Shown piece by piece: positions 6,697-7,034 of a stretch of DNA of 7,034 nucleotides. The stretch is from positions 57,947-64,980 of the forward strand of contig DIAL01000133.1 in assembly GCA_002414705.1 (NCBI GenBank), in the 5' to 3' direction. This stretch comes from Flavobacteriaceae bacterium UBA5079. Lineage in GTDB: Bacteria > Bacteroidota > Bacteroidia > Flavobacteriales > Flavobacteriaceae. The notes under the pieces were generated by a model. The model searched no databases. It saw nothing but the letters and a program-made list of their open reading frames with translations, and was not told where the DNA came from. The stretch's first letter is position 1, and every line of letters begins with the position of its first letter. A program made the translations under genes and the position numbers.

Positions 6697-6727
6697 TTGT
6701 TATTTAATTTGAGGTATGTTAACTTTG
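6697..6727 (+). promoter_or_regulatory. Consensus promoter for the coiled-coil gene
   Basis: TTG (6697-6699), a 20-base spacer and TAACTTTG (6720-6727) match the Bacteroidota sigma-A consensus TTG-N17-23-TAnnTTTG. The box ends 23 bases before the ATG at 6751. This is one of the two best promoters in the window and probably drives the coiled-coil gene and the genes beyond the window edge. Confidence 0.65.
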
Positions 6728-6750
6728 TGAGATAAGTATGGATATGATAC

Positions 6751-7034
6751 ATGAGTAAAATTGAAGAAACTGTAAATGCTTTAGAAAACAAAATCAGTAA
6801 GGTTTTACACAAGCAACGAATTTTAAACGAAACAAATTTAAAATTACAACAGGAACTACAAGTATCTCAAAATATGCTTCAATCTCATAAAGCGAGTATC
6901 GTTAATTGGGAAGAAAAATATGAAGCGCTAAAAATGGCCAATTCCATGCTTGGCAGTGACGAAAATAAAAGAGAAACTAAACTCAAAATAAACGCATTGA
7001 TTCGGGAAATTGATCATTGTATTGCGCAACTTTC
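6751..7034 (+). CDS. Coiled-coil protein, ZapB-like, of the type preceding zapA (cut at the window edge)
   Basis: The 94 complete codons visible encode a highly charged, helical protein (start MSKIEETVNALENKISKVL) with heptad-like spacing of Leu, Ile and Val over about residues 5-65, so a coiled coil is likely. No signal peptide or membrane segment is seen, so it is cytoplasmic. The segment GSDENKRETKLKINALIREI (residues 68-87) resembles, from my recollection, the conserved C-terminal end of the small protein encoded just before zapA and rny in flavobacteria. If so, the stop lies only a few codons past the window. A role as partner of the FtsZ-ring factor ZapA, analogous to ZapB of E. coli, is inference from position and fold. 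ATG at 6751 is the first in-frame start; the ATGs at 6738 and 6744 are out of frame. It is divergent from the M23 gene and has its own good promoter. Confidence 0.75.
   Translation, partial: MSKIEETVNALENKISKVLHKQRILNETNLKLQQELQVSQNMLQSHKASIVNWEEKYEALKMANSMLGSDENKRETKLKINALIREIDHCIAQL

Noticed and set aside
1..7034. CRISPR arrays, insertion sequences, tRNA or rRNA genes, or defence-system genes
   Set aside because: Looked for on both strands by eye. No repeated spacer structure, transposase-like protein, cloverleaf or rRNA segment was found, and codon and base use look uniform throughout.

Overview
The window looks like a chromosomal segment of a member of the Bacteroidota, most likely a marine or environmental flavobacterium. 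The DNA is AT-rich and there are no clear Shine-Dalgarno sequences before the starts. Perfect copies of the Bacteroidota -7 promoter box (TAnnTTTG) lie upstream of most genes. The protein set also fits: a TonB-dependent receptor with an N-terminal carboxypeptidase-regulatory-like domain, a long M23 peptidase, and a coiled-coil protein of the type that precedes zapA in flavobacteria. This assignment rests on motifs and gene content, not on a database search.

Layout. Positions 1-111 hold a short leader with a small hairpin and a promoter box. A group I (NifS/IscS-like) cysteine desulfurase follows on the plus strand (112-1257). It converges on a minus-strand block, and a strong bidirectional hairpin terminator (1269-1314) separates the two. 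In order of minus-strand transcription the block is: a secreted M23 metallopeptidase (6574-4883), a TonB-dependent outer-membrane receptor (4870-2405) starting 12 bases after the peptidase stop, a small membrane-anchored protein with a periplasmic tail (2313-1939, GTG start, own promoter), and a small membrane-anchored protein with a cytoplasmic domain (1837-1340). Diverging from the peptidase across a 176-base two-way promoter region is the start of a plus-strand coiled-coil gene (6751 to the window edge).

How the genes may work together. The peptidase and receptor look co-transcribed and both act in the envelope, in the periplasm and the outer membrane respectively. The divergent coiled-coil gene is probably the ZapB-like partner gene that stands before zapA and rny in flavobacteria, so the peptidase is controlled from the same intergenic region as a presumed division operon. 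The cysteine desulfurase is a separate sulfur-mobilising housekeeping gene. I see no insertion sequences, CRISPR arrays, tRNA or rRNA genes, or signs of recent transfer. The window reads as an ordinary core region whose interest lies in its start-site and promoter architecture and in three uncharacterised small proteins.
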